64,000 nt of DNA from Galerina marginata. Taxonomy: Eukaryota; Basidiomycota; Agaricomycetes; Agaricales; Galerinaceae. Location: assembly GCA_023014335.1 (NCBI GenBank), contig JAECYW010000004.1:2108001-2172000 (forward strand), given 5' to 3'. Within the stretch, counting starts at the first letter, position 1, and each line of letters starts with the position of its first letter. The translations under genes were made by a program, and so were the position numbers. Positions 13,850-25,836 of the stretch are shown here, piece after piece. The notes below the pieces were generated by a model, which was given only the letters and a program-made list of their open reading frames with translations, made no database searches and was not told where the DNA came from.

Positions 13850-15427
13850 TCAAGGAAAATCTCCAAAATTCCAACTGTAACACTCCTGGAGAAGATTAGA
13901 AACAGAAATGACAAAGGAAGGAGATGAACGCACTACACAGTCTGTCTCAGCCTTAGGTACAGGGACATCTCTACCTTCTTCGACGCTGGGAGGCCAAGGA
14001 TCTGAAAGTAATCTCTCGATAACATTGACAATGCCGTGCGTTCGTATGTCTACGGTCCAAGATGCATTGGAAACCGTGTCATACAGGATCGATTTTCCGA
14101 GGTGACAGCTGCATGATCAAAGTCAACATCTTGACCGTAAGCAACCAAGAACCAGACTAACGCTGTCTCCATCGCATATCCACCAAGCGCACAAGAAGAC
14201 AAGACACCGTTACAGGTGCCCATAGCTATGGGATCCGCAGTGTGGTAAACATGAGTTACATGATGTGTCGACGGCTTTAGGATCATCAGCCTAAAAGGTA
14301 GTAGAGAAGACAGGGTATACGGACTGGTGATGGCAAATGCAACCGGGTTGCGGCCAACCGCTCGCCAGGAGCTTCGAATGTCACAACAGGAACACCAAAG
14401 GTTACTCCAACAAGACTGGACAACGCTCCGCCTAATGAATGCCCAATCATCCATATATTCGCATTAGGGCTTCGGAAACCAGGACCACAATCAGTGATTG
14501 TGAACAATGGAGGGACATTACATCACTTACAACATGTATGATACATTATTGTAGAGATTCTGATACAAATTCAATGAAGGTTAAAAGCTTAAAGCACCGA
14601 GGAAGACTGACCGTGCCAATAGGATAGAACAGGCTTTCGCTGATGAGGGCACTCTCCAAGCAAGTCTGGTCACATTTCCATCCGCCACGATAACAATCGC
14701 ATACGGTCGACCACGTCCAGTCAACGTGGGCACAGCAACAACTAAACAAAAGGTTGTCGTTGAACTTGTCCTTCTTCGCGGTTGGACCGCCCCCGCCAAA
14801 TAAACCAGCAGAAGTTCCTTTTATTGAGATAACGACAGTGGAATTATCAGGCGTTGCGAATACATGCCCACGAAAACCATCTGCATCGTCGTCCCAACCA
14901 AAGGGCAACGACTTAAAAGCGACACCATGTATGAGAAAAGTAGAACTGGCAGGAAAAACTTGACATACGACATTCCAGTTTCCGTTGAGGTCATACCACG
15001 CAGGGTCATCTGGATCAACATAGGCATTGTTCGTCATCTTGGCCAACTCCAATAAAGTCTCTCGGTTCTCAACATCTGGTGTCAATATCTCATTTTCATC
15101 CCAATCCAACCACTCATTTTCTCCAAATCGTTGAGACCGTAATCGAGCACGCGAATGCGCAGCAAATGAAGACGGTCGGAAGGTCGTTCCAAGCCGGGAC
15201 TGCACCGAGTAAGAGGACTTGGTGCTTCCTGATGGGTCAACGGATAGCGTCGTCCGTTTCTGTGAGGATACATTCGAGAACAGAATTCGTGCAGAGGACG
15301 GGGATACTGTGTGGAGATGGCGAAGTTCGAATTGCAGCAAGGACGGTTCGTCAGTAATTTTTAGCTTGTCGCCAAAAAGCCAACTGAGAATTGGGACGAG
15401 CAAAGTCGCCGCTGATGATACTAACAT
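13850..15427 (-). CDS. ATG15: Autophagy lipase Atg15
   Basis: Atg15 is a class-3 lipase delivered to the vacuole through the multivesicular-body route, where it breaks the membrane of autophagic bodies. The N-terminus [20 protein letters not shown] can serve as signal anchor. The middle carries [26 protein letters not shown], then [18 protein letters not shown] with clustered cysteines and [12 protein letters not shown], then SLFYPIGT. The nucleophile lies in the exon reading [13 protein letters not shown] (GxSxG). Downstream are [25 protein letters not shown] and [12 protein letters not shown]. The last exon ends [11 protein letters not shown] with a stop at 13850-13852. A 29-nt exon at 14531-14559 (NLYNNVSYM) is needed to complete the family sequence. 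The start is the first Met of a plausible anchor; a further upstream exon cannot be excluded. Confidence 0.9.
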
Positions 15428-15752
15428 CAGGCATAACCAACTGTGGTAGCGGACTCCGCACTAGAAGGTGGTTGGTGACAAGAGGGATAGCACCAATTCG
15501 GACACGCGCCATGTTGTGCTAAGTCACATGGAAAGCTGTCATTAAATGTTCGCAAGGCAAGAACCTAGAGTACGACTGTAGTATATACAAATGTGAATGG
15601 TTGTCTCTAAGCTCGAGTTCTATCTATTTTGCATGCAGGTTGGAAATAAGGTAATTATACTGGTCGTCAATCCCCATGAGGTCACAGTGATCCCAAACAG
15701 GATCCCCAAATTAGGTTTGACATTACCATGAATCTTATTAAAATGGCCATTC
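15428..15752. other. Intergenic between trehalase and atg15
   Basis: A gap of 325 bases between two minus-strand genes, likely the atg15 promoter and trehalase 3' region. Nothing else is seen. Confidence 0.5.
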
Positions 15753-18596
15753 TTAAATGGACGATGATAAGTCTAGCGTCTCCATAGCCAGACCGAGTGG
15801 GTCAGAAGGCGGGAGATTGTTGGTCATAAGAACAGATTCTCCGCTGACCCCACTGACCCCAGCACCAAAGAAGACCTCCGGGCTAGTGCAAGCGGCAACG
15901 GCGCGCCGCATATGGGTAGTGAGGAATGAAAGGCCGACTTGATAGGCAGCTGTACGAGAAGGATTGTCAATTATTGAGCTATAGGCCAGAAAAAGCTTCA
16001 AAGTAGCTCACAGTTCATCCAGCCAAAGCCCTCCCGAGGAACCATCTTAAAATCAATCCCCTGGTTGCCGTACTCTGCGTCAACTAAATGCGAGAGCTTC
16101 ACGGCGTCGAACTAAAACGAAGGTTGATCAATGAGCTGCATTTGGTAGGAGCAGGGTGAAAGACCTTCTCTGGGACAACACCATTAAAGTCAACGAAAGC
16201 AGTGGTCATCCTGGACATAAGGTTAGATGGTTTCTATTCTCGAACACGTGGTGGAGACAAACATGTAAAGGAAACGATACGCCAATCTCTGCGCCTCCTC
16301 GAGGTATCCATAACGTTCCAGGCCAACCCAGGTCATAATTTGATGAGGTGGCCTAAAGAGAAAAAATTAGGTGAAACTAATCAACGACCTTATGATTTGG
16401 CATACCAAGCATATCTGTAAATGGAATTAAGTAACTGAAGAAGAACTGGAGGGAAATAAGCTTACGGGTAATCCCACTGCCGATTAGGACGATCCAGAGA
16501 TATCTTTCCTCGGGACTCCTCTGTGCCGGAGACAAGACCCCCAAGAACTTCAAACTTCTTCAAAGAACGAGAGCTGCAATAGAGCAAATGCTGTCTCAGT
16601 ACCTCTGAACGCCGATAAATGAACGATAAGAACGCACACAAGCTTCCAACATTGCTCTTCGCTGGCACATCCAGCCCAAAGAGCCCAGAAGGCCGTCACG
16701 CTCTCGTACAGGATCTGCTTCTCAGAGATGGTATCATAATCGAAGTAAAGACTCTTGCTTTCGTTCCAAAGATACTTGTCGATCATTTGCCTCCTGAACT
16801 CGGCCTTTTCGAACCATTCGTCACTACTTTGCATACGACTCTTGGAGCTTTCTCTGTGAGGATTGGCATAGGACTCGACGGAAGGTGGGAATGGCGCTAA
16901 AGGGAAATCTTCTTCCAGATCAAGTTCGTCGTCGAAGACCTCCCGGATAGCAGTACCAATATCAACCTCATACTTATAGAGCAAGCATTGGAGATCAATA
17001 GTACCGAGATTAGCGCACCGCTTCTCGAACCGGTAAGTCGTATCGTGTCCAGATTCGCGGACAGAGCGGTCATGCAAGAAGTACTCGTCGAGTTCTGGCT
17101 CCTTCAAGACCCCATCGTTGTATTTTTCGCTAAATTCCAGCACAGAAAGACCATGCTTAGCGGCGTAGGGCTCGAGAATGTGTGTGAAATGTGTCGCCTC
17201 AGTCTCTGGTGGTATACCCAGTCCATCCGGCCGGTAACGTGAGAGACCTGTCTTGGGATCCATCCGAGGCTCCGCCACCCAGATAGTGTGGTATTCTTTG
17301 ATAGCTGCTTGTATCGCTCGCTTCAACCAATCACGGTTAGAGTCGACATCGGAACGATCCAGCTGGTTGTAGATCTGAAGCGCCATATCAGTGAGGAACG
17401 GCGGTTGGGTGCGACAAAGGTAGTAGCTGCGGCTTCCGTTCAAGATTTTGCCGTAGTGCTTAATCTCGAAGATAAAATGCTCCACCATGCCCTTCGCCAT
17501 GCTGACTTGGCCATCAACGAGCAGTCCGAGAGCAATGAAGTAAGAATCCCAATTGTACAACTAAATCGTGAAACAACATTAGTATTAGAGATCAAGGAAA
17601 GGAGAGAGACTTCATTTTACCTCATTAAAACGAGCACCAGGCACAATGAATGGAATACCTTTCAAGGTCTTCCCACCAACACCATCATCTACCTCATTCA
17701 TCGCCAGTGCCAATAGCCCGGGTTTAGAGTTCAAACTCTTCACGAATAGCGGATCATCTGGCTTCTCAGGAAGGACTTGAACGTCGAGATTCATGTGTGG
17801 TTTTTCCTTCGCCACCTTCCGGTAATATTCAGCCATGGCAGGTTCTCCGTGAGGGACGTAGATACGCGGGTTTACACGCCCAGTCCGATTTTTGGGGTCG
17901 GCCGTAATGATTTCTAGGCCATCTCCGTCGATGCGCCGTGTGAGGGAATGCCAGAACGAGTTTTTAATCATCCTTGACAGGCGGTCGACGGGGTTTTCCG
18001 TTAATCGAGCCTCGTCCAGCACAATACGCTTCCGGTTATGGTCGCGAGCAAGGGCAAGCTCTTGTAGAAGATTTGATAGCATGTACGTGCCCTGCAATTG
18101 TGATGTAAACCGAAAGTTTCGCGTAAAGATACGAAGAGAAAGACGAACCCTGATATCAAACGTCTTGAAACCATTGCTAGTGGCCGTCCCCAATGCCATC
18201 ATCTTGGGACCGGCGTCCGTAACACTGATTTGGAAGTCACCATCGGTATCTTCTTGCTCGAGCACCACACGAATAGTCTCCTCGACATCAATAAGAAAGC
18301 GCCGAGGTGGGCCAGAGACAGTCTTCTCGTCGTGAGATAGGCGACGAGGACGTAAGTGCCAGTCTTCTTGGAATGCGGGGAGCTTTTTGGGGTTGTAACC
18401 ATGGAGGTGAGACTGAGTAACTGGAGTGAGAGCGCGTCAAGCACATTAAGAAAAGACCGCGTACATGGCTGTAGGTTCGAGAACGAGCATAGGCCTCACC
18501 ACCTCCGTAGTAAGTAGCAGCGTCGGTGTTGACCGGTTTCGGGGCAGGATCGTCGAGGAAGGTTACTCCAGTCGGATGGTTGAGCGTTGGTGCCAT
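15753..18596 (-). CDS. NTH1: Neutral trehalase
   Basis: A cytosolic glycoside hydrolase (family GH37) that splits trehalose into two glucose molecules, used when spores germinate or stress ends. The start at 18596 gives [16 protein letters not shown]. Across an intron the protein reads [13 protein letters not shown], an RRxS PKA site of the kind that activates yeast Nth1. Next is [14 protein letters not shown], the calcium-binding-like loop. Then follow [42 protein letters not shown] and [18 protein letters not shown]. Trehalase signature 1 is split by an intron (PGARFNE / YNWDSYF). Signature 2, QWDYPYAWPP, is assembled over a 9-nt exon at 16406-16414. The C-terminus reads [48 protein letters not shown] and stops at 15753. 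Regulation by cAMP-PKA and calcium is inferred from the motifs. Confidence 0.95.
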
Positions 18597-19556
18597 TATT
18601 TATTGAACGGGTGACGTATAGGGTTCAGTGGTAGGGGCGGAAAAGATGGTGGAAAACAGATTGGGTCGGTTGGAAGGATGCTGTTCGGAACTTCTTTGAC
18701 TAGACCAGTCATAAGTACAATCCCTTCCTTGCGGGAAAGAGGGAAAAGATTCGTACATTATAGAGCCACGCGTTGGAGTACGTATCTCTCTTGAAACTTG
18801 ACACAATGTCGACTAAGGCTGGTTCGCGCGAGGGCTTGTTGAATTTGAAACTGGGCGGCTACAGATCTGCGTGGCATACGGTTAAGGAAATCATTGCCTT
18901 ATGGGCGAAGACTACGACGTACTCAAAGGATTTTGAAACGCAATCCTGCCGGATGGTTATCGATGGCAGGTACGCAGGTCAATGGACGTTGAAGGTCAAA
19001 GAACCGTTGGGGAGGATGACTATATATATGCCCCTGACAAAGGGAGTCGGCCCGTCTACCCTGAAGTTCGTTACGTACTCTTCTAAAATTCAGGAAGAAA
19101 GCTGGCTTGTCAGAGATGGCCGCTGTGAACGAAACCCCAACAAATGTGCCTTTCAAGTTTCATGAAACTGCGAGGCGTAGGACGTCTCGATAAGTTCTAC
19201 ATTCCGACAGGAAGTCCCTTGCCCTTGACTGAAATAACTCGAAAGGCGCTCGAAAGGCGCTACTATCATTTGATGCTTGTCGATTTCATGACATCATGTC
19301 CCGGGATTATCGATTTTTGAGCGAAAAGAAGCTCTAGACTGACTTTACAGAGCATTTGAGCGCAGAATTCCAAAGCCGACTCAGACGCTTATGGACCCTC
19401 AACCATTCGTTCCTGTTCAAAGCAAAGCTCCAGAGTCAGGGCTCACAGAAGAAGCTGATCATCCAAATTCCCACGATTAGCACGTGCTCAATCGCGTCTT
19501 GAGCTAACAGTGAACACAACCCTTCTGTCAAGTTTACTCATTCTTTCTATCCAAAC
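18597..19556. other. Divergent promoter region of trehalase and nup49
   Basis: Nearly 1 kb between divergent genes. A 130-codon frame at 18773-19165 has no family resemblance. The region probably holds both promoters. Confidence 0.45.
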
Positions 19557-21482
19557 ATGGCCTTTGCTACAAGGTTTGAATTTGCAGAGTTGTCACTTGC
19601 TTTCTTGAGCTAACACAGTCTATCATAGCACCTCGGCTTTTGGCATGAAGCCTGCGACCAACACTAGTTCGACAACACTATTTGGAAGCGGTCAACCACA
19701 GCAACAGCAACCTTCGACATCCAGCTTTGCTAACGGGCCTCCCCTGGGCCAAAGTCAACAACAAGCACCTAATTTATTTAGCGCTTTTGGCCAAAACCAG
19801 CAGCAAAATCAACAGCAAAATCAACAACAGCCCGGTGGAGGTTTGTTCGGACAACAGCAGCAACAGCAGCCTACGGTTGGTCTCTTTGGTCAACCCCAAC
19901 AACAGCCTGCGGGAAGCATCTTTGGTCAACCCCAGCAGCAGTTGACTGGAAGTCTCTTTGGTCAACCCCAACAGCAGCAACAGACTCCTGGAGGTTTGTT
20001 CGGCCAACCACAGCAACAGCAACAACAGACCCTTCCTCCCGGGAGTCTGTTTGGGCAACCACAGCAGCAACCACAGCAACAGCAACAGACAAACCCAATT
20101 GGAGGATCTCTTTTTGGCGCGAATGCCAGTACGAGCAACCAACAGCCTCAGCAAAATGCATTCGGTCAGTTTGGCAATACCCAATCGCAGCAACCGCCAC
20201 AGGGTGGTCTATTTGGGTCGACGTCGACAAACCCATTGCAGGCACAAGCCACTCTGCCTGCAGGAGCATTTGGAAATACAGGAGGTGGTGCATTCGGCAA
20301 CTTGGGTGGAGGTATGCTTTTTGGTAGTAAATCACAACAACCACAACAGCAACAAGCGATGTGAGTTCGTCCCGATTTTATTATCATTGTCCCTTGATTT
20401 ACGACTGAATCTCCATCACAGGGTGGGGTGCGTTGAACGTAACTTTCTAACTTCGTTGTCGTATCTTACTTTCCCTCCCCGAAGGTTTACGAACCCTGCT
20501 CAAAATGCTTTGCAGCCATCTGGACCTCCCCCTTTCACGAAATCAACTAAATTCAATGATTTGCCGGACGATATGAAGAAGGTGTTGGAGAATATCGAGT
20601 AAGTGACATCATTTAACCTTGTTATTCACTAGATAATCTTGACCTTTGTCCTCAGCACGTTCGTCCAAGGTCGTATTCAGATATGTAAGGAGATGCAGCA
20701 ACGTAAGCTCGGGGATGAGCCAACCAAAGGCCATCAAGCTATCCGCGAACTTAGCAAGGTTTATTCTATCGACTTCAAGATGAAACTACCTTAACATTAG
20801 GATCTTTTGTAGGAACTGATCAACACTGCGACCCTCGTCCGAAATGATCTACATATGACTAAAGATATCAAAGCCAAGGTTGATCAAGCAGTTGAAGACA
20901 CCATTGTCGCAACACGCATCATTGATGGGTTTAGGAACCCGCAAAGTGGGAGTACATACCTACGCGACCATGCTTCATTCCCTCTTGAGTATGTTTTTTG
21001 CTCCCATCCTATCTTCTCAGCCAGATGTTTGTCAGATATTTCACTCGGGTGACAGATCAGATGAAAGAGAGACTAGAGTGGTACAAGTCCACCATCGAGG
21101 TTCGATGTCGTTGATCACGACCGACTGCCCTTGATGCTTAATTATATCACACAGCAAATCGAAAGAAAGCTCGCATCGGCATCAGGTTCCATGCAAACAC
21201 CCCAAAGTTCGTGAAATCTTTTCTCGCGTCATGGGTTATTCCTTTCTATCTTGTCCATCATTTATTCCAGGTATTTCGGCCACACTTCAGGCCCAACATG
21301 CGACCTTCCTTGCTCTTGCCAGTAAAACGGCAGCCGTTGATGCAGAACTACAAAAGATTAAGGCTCTCTACACACAACTTTGGCGGTCCAAGACCGGGAG
21401 TGTGCGAGACCCCTTCAATGATGTCGTCAAGCCCAGTGAAACGGGGCATGATTTCGGTTTGAGTGGTCTCAGTGTTAGATAG
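19557..21482 (+). CDS. NUP49: FG-nucleoporin Nup49 (p58/p45 family)
   Basis: A central-channel nucleoporin; with Nup57 and Nsp1 it forms the Nsp1 subcomplex whose FG repeats carry import and export receptors. Exon 1 (19557-19573) encodes MAFAT and joins after a 55-nt intron to STSAFGMKP. The N-terminal half is a GLFG domain rich in Gln: GGLFGQ, VGLFGQ, SIFGQ, SLFGQ, SLFGA and GGLFGS (19630-20300). The C-terminal half is coiled coil: FNDLPDDMKKVLENI, TFVQGRIQICKEMQ, ELINTATLVRNDLHMTKDIKAKVDQ, YFTRVTDQMKERLEWYKSTIEQIERKL, then LQAQHATFLALASKTAAVDAELQKIKALY. The block YFxxxxxQMxxRLxxY..xIEQIE matches p58/Nup49 rather than Nup54/Nup57. A 6-nt exon at 20422-20427 is likely. The gene ends LSGLSVR. 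Confidence 0.88.
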
Positions 21483-21970
21483 GCTGTGTAATATACCCCT
21501 CCCTCGTCGCGGAGTAAATTGCTCAACGCAAGCCGTCACTCGGTGTCATGAATTCGCAGCTACTATCATAGAAACGGTACGGCAGATATGATGACGACAA
21601 CAATGTTCTATTTGAAGAGGAGTTACATAGTTTTTGTTCCGTAGACTTAGGAATAGATGTATCGCCAATGTGAAGTTTGCTTGTTTGAAGAAAATGTCAG
21701 TTTAGAGACGAAAATCCACCGGTATGAGATAATTGACCTTTGACAGCCACAGTGAGCTGCCTCGTTCCGTTCAACACTGAATGGAGTCCGCAAACCCAAA
21801 GACGCCGAAAATCGATGTTTGACAGGAGTATCAGGTTGTGATATAAAACGTACCCAACTCAACCTGAGGTAGACCTCGAATCCCATTAAACCTCAGGCCT
21901 CAGTACTCAGTCCTAACGGTGTTTCGCGACTTTACTCACACTGCCAGCCACTACACGCCACTGACAGTAC
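21483..21970. other. Intergenic, nup49 3' end and next promoter
   Basis: About 490 bases between two plus-strand genes; no gene or repeat is seen. Confidence 0.5.
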
Positions 21971-23296
21971 ATGGCATACCAGCAGAGCCCTCCGTATGCG
22001 CAACAACAACAGCACGTACAACCCGACGTCGTTTCTGGCGATCAGTATCGCTATGCGTTGACGAACTTCGTAAGTCCGGTTTCGGGTGCACGCGAAAAGC
22101 TTTGGCGCTCAATGGATTCCGGTAGCGTATAGCCCATGAAAAGGTCGAGCAACAACGGCAGCAGTTGGAGGAACAGGAGAGACAGGTTGCCCAACTCCGT
22201 GCGCGGATTGCGTTACTTGAAGGCGGCTCAAACCCGTCTATCGGTGGGCACAACGGGAACACAGTCGACGATTTTTCGATCAAAGTACGCAAATGACTCC
22301 ATGTCGGCATGCTACACTCGGGGTACATAAACTGACACGATCCCTCTTCAACCACTCAGAACTCAGCATCTCAACTTGACAAATTAATCAACCGATGGGC
22401 TGCAGATGTCATCCGAGCGCCTCCAGTCGCTCTGCAAGAATTATGCGCAGCCATCTTGAACGATGTGGTTAGCGGTTTGGATGTTACTCAGGTGGAAGCC
22501 ACACCAATGCAAGTACAAAGTTACCTTCGGCATGCAATGGCGGAGACTATTTCGGAAGGGATCATCAATTGCCTCATTGTCACAAACTCAACGGAGGCAA
22601 ATATTCAGCTCACAAGAATCCATGAACACATATTTGCCCGTAAGCACCCTGGTGGGGGATCGAAATCTGATTAACCTTTTTTTAGGTGATGCAACAGTAG
22701 CCAGTGTCTGGCGACGACAGACATTTTCAGCTGCTGTCGACTCTTGCACGCCAGACATGTCGTTGAGCATTCTGTATGAACAAGTGCCAGAGCTGATGAA
22801 GGTGCTCAACGGGAAGATACCAGCATCTGGCGGCGTCTCCATTCTTGAGTCAGCCTATGCCTTTTCGCGCATGCTTCATGGATCAGGCGCAGGTTCGAGC
22901 GACGCATTCTACCGGGCCTTCGTCCCCGAGCTGGGAAGTGTCCTGTATCCCCGTCAGATCGAGCTTGTGAAGAGGTGTTTGAAGAGTGAAAGAGGGGAAA
23001 CAGATCGAGTAGGGGCGACCATTTTCCCAGGACTCGTCAAAGTATCGCGAGGGGGAACCATACCCGGAATGGAGGAAACTGTCCAGGTAAGTAGATATCT
23101 GTTGTTCCTAATGTTTCCAACTGATTTCGATTGCTGTCATTAGACCGTGGTTCGACGAGCACAAGTGATTTGCGAGTGTGCTATGGGGGGCTCTTCGGTA
23201 CCGACTCAGCCCTTCGATCCCCAACAAACAGGACTGGCGCAAGATATGCCTCCAATGATGGGCGCAGGCATGCCCATGCAACCTGGATACTTCTGA
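21971..23296 (+). CDS. Conserved coiled-coil protein of unknown function
   Basis: Five exons can be joined. The start MAYQQSPPYAQQQQ is Gln/Pro-rich, then DVVSGDQYRYALTNF up to a phase-0 intron at 22070. Next is a coiled coil, RIAHEKVEQQRQQLEEQERQ and VAQLRARIALLEGG. A helical domain follows: LDKLINRWAADVIRAPPVAL, LQELCAAILNDVVSGLD, MAETISEGIINCLIVTNSTE and LTRIHEHIFAR. Later exons read ATVASVWRRQTFSAAVDSCTP, LYEQVPELMKVL, FSRMLHGSG and IFPGLVKVSRGG. The C-terminal tail is Pro/Met/Gln-rich (PPMMGAGMPMQPGYF). There is no signal peptide, membrane helix or catalytic motif. I know of similar hypothetical proteins in basidiomycetes but no assigned function. Helices after a coiled coil suggest a scaffold. 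Confidence 0.8.
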
Positions 23297-23449
23297 CAAA
23301 TGAACTATACCTCTACCAACTAATTCATGCAGCTAACAGCCCAGTGTTTCATGTATCTCTAGGATTTGCATTGCATCTATACGACGAGAAGTGAAGCCAG
23401 GGTGGCTTGCGTCTGCACAACCTATTTTAATTTAATTTTTTGAGTATAT

Positions 23450-25520
23450 TTAATAAATGGAAATCGGTGCAGGTCTCACCTCTAATGCCTGCTGGACCTC
23501 CAATCTTCGACGAGCGGCGTCCAACCAATCATGTAGGAGTAGTTTCGCAGGCCCATTTAGCTGGTTAAGTTCACGAGTAGCACTGTCCAAGTTTTTCTCG
23601 TTCAAGTAATATTCCGCTCTGGCCAAGATGCTTAGAACATCGTCACCAGGAACAAGCCCTTGGCGTTTGAACCTCAAGGTCGACAGAGCCCGACTTGAAA
23701 TGTACGAAATAAAACCAGCATCCTCGTCTGGAACCAATGCAACTTGTGCAACTTTAGGTGCAACCTCATTGACAAACCACGTCGCTAGATCAGCGAATGG
23801 CTCGACACCGATGTCGGGGACATCGGTTGATTCCAGCGAATCGAGTACAACAGAGATGGCGGGGTCTTCTCTTGCAGCGGTGATATGCCTAAGCACGCGC
23901 AGCTCGTCACGAAAAGGTTCTCGCACTGGAGAAGCAATGGCAGTACTCGTGAGAGCACGGATGGCTGACCAGAGTGCGTGGATGCGAATGTTTTCGTCGA
24001 GGTGTGCTGAGTTTGTGAGAGCGATGTTTTCGAGACGCTTCAAGTTGGCAGAAAGTTCATCAAGTTTGGCAAGACGGCCACCACGTTCTTGCTCAACCCG
24101 AACTTTGATTTCTCGAATCCAACGGCGCTGCAGTTCGATTCCCTGAGCCACAACTTCCTCTTTCAGTCTACGAGAGATGGGAATGAGAATCAAGTAGAGG
24201 TCGAAGAGGAGTTTCTGTACCGTTCGTTGATCAACTCAGTTTGTACCTTAAGTTCATTTTCAAGCTTTTCCCGGTAGGCTTGAATAAATTTGACACGTTC
24301 TTGCTCGAACAGGTGCTTGAAATCTTCTTCTTGATTGTCCAATTTATCCTGCGCCTCCATCTCCAATTCCATGAGCTTGAGAGTATACTCTCTTGTCTGC
24401 TCGTCGAGTTTGGATTCCAAAACACTCCTTTCTTGGTCTCTGACCGCTTCAATTCGGTCAACAAGAGCAGCCAGGTCGCCTTTAGCGGTCTCCAGGATAT
24501 CGCCTGCTCGTTGGGCAGCATTAGGATCCGCTTTAAGGAATGAGGCGAGGTTGTCGATGGTACCAGCAAGATGAGTGATGATGGGTTCCGACACCGTGGC
24601 AACAACAGGCGCAACTAGAGGGAGCTCTATAGGTACAGCCTCCGCTGCGGGAGCCTTTTCAGCGACTGGTTTAGGTTTTAAAGGAGATGGACGAGAGAAG
24701 CCTGGTGGCGGTTCGAAGCCAATCGGAAGAGGACGGTCATAGACATTTTGTGAGATTTGGGACTGGGGAACCTCATCTGTGGCAGTTTCAGTGGCGACGG
24801 CCGAAGGAACGTCTTTGGTGTAAGGCTTTCCCGCGATAGCAGCTTCAGCCCTTTTCACCAACTCGGAAGATTCGTATGTAACTTTATCAGCAGCGCCCTT
24901 CGCTGCAGTCTCGGCTTTATCCACCACCTTTTTCACGCCCTCCTTGACGCTTTTCTTCACCTGCTGCACTGTAGGTTCCACCTTGGCTGTGGTCCGCTCT
25001 ATGACTTTGAATGAAGGGGGAGATTTTACTTCGGCTGATTTCGACGGCCCAGCTACAGATTTCTTTTCATCTTTCTCCGGTGTCGAAGAAGGAACTCTGT
25101 CACCGGTCAAGGCGTTTCTGACGAAGTTGTATGTGGTGACCACGAAACTAGTGCTAGCATTTGAAACGTCGGCAAGTGTCAAGGTATCCCAGCCATGACC
25201 TTCACCGAATTCCAGCATCGTTGGACCTAGAGGGACGTTGCCAGAAAAAAATTCATAGTACTGCTGATTGTTGAAGGCCACGAATGTGCTGCCCACGTAA
25301 AAGGTACCAGTCAAGGCTGTTGTGGTCAAAATAACTCGTCGAAATATATTCTTTTTCTTCGGCGCCGGTTTAACTTCTGTGGTCAAACGCTACAGCATGT
25401 CAGGTCTCAGTGATTCAAAAGAACATCAGCTCAAAGGAGGCGTACCCGTCGAAGTACCCTAACGGCTGGTCGATTGGAAGTCGAGACGACCTGTCTCGAG
25501 ACAGGGAGAGCTCGATACAT
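23450..25520 (-). CDS. MIC60: MICOS complex subunit Mic60 (mitofilin)
   Basis: Mic60 is the core of the MICOS complex at cristae junctions of the mitochondrial inner membrane. Exon 1 (25520-25446) encodes MYRALPVSRQVVSTSNRPAVRVLRR, a basic amphipathic presequence. Exon 2 (25389-24221) starts with PAPKKKNIFRRVILTTTALTG, giving the inner-membrane anchor, then TFYVGSTFVAFNNQQYYEFF. A long disordered Pro/Lys/Ala-rich part and a coiled coil follow (MELEMEAQDKLDNQEEDF). Exon 3 (24167-23450) holds the conserved mitofilin C-terminus: RLENIALTNSAHLDENIRIHAL, PFRDELRVLRHITAAREDPAI and LLHDWLDAARRRLEVQQALEV. The three exons total 654 codons, so 653 residues, within the family range. Confidence 0.93.
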
Positions 25521-25836
25521 CCCGCAGCTGTTAGGCTCTAGCCTGCACGAGCCAGGTAAAGGAAAATAAGAGCAGGGTTTGAGTTCGTCGCGGTTGACGT
25601 CGTTAGCTTTTCCTGTTGATGCTCGTGTCCGGCTTTGCCCGTCGGTGTGCACGTGGTCTGCTGTGATGAAGGCCAATTACATAAGTAATGTCAGACAAAA
25701 ATAGTTTTGTAAAATGGCTTGCACCACTCTCATGCCAAATTCAACCGATCTTTACCCCTCTAAATGGCTTCTTCACGCTTAAAAACTCATCGATACGAGG
25801 TTCTAACCGATACAGAAGATTTCTTCTTACACGGTC
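25521..25836. other. Divergent promoter of mic60 and atg22
   Basis: A gap of 316 bases between divergent starts; it must hold both promoters. No other feature is seen. Confidence 0.5.

Noticed and set aside
19774..20344. Long Leu-rich and Val-rich minus frames
   Set aside because: These are antisense readings of the CAG/CAA-rich FG-repeat exon of nup49.
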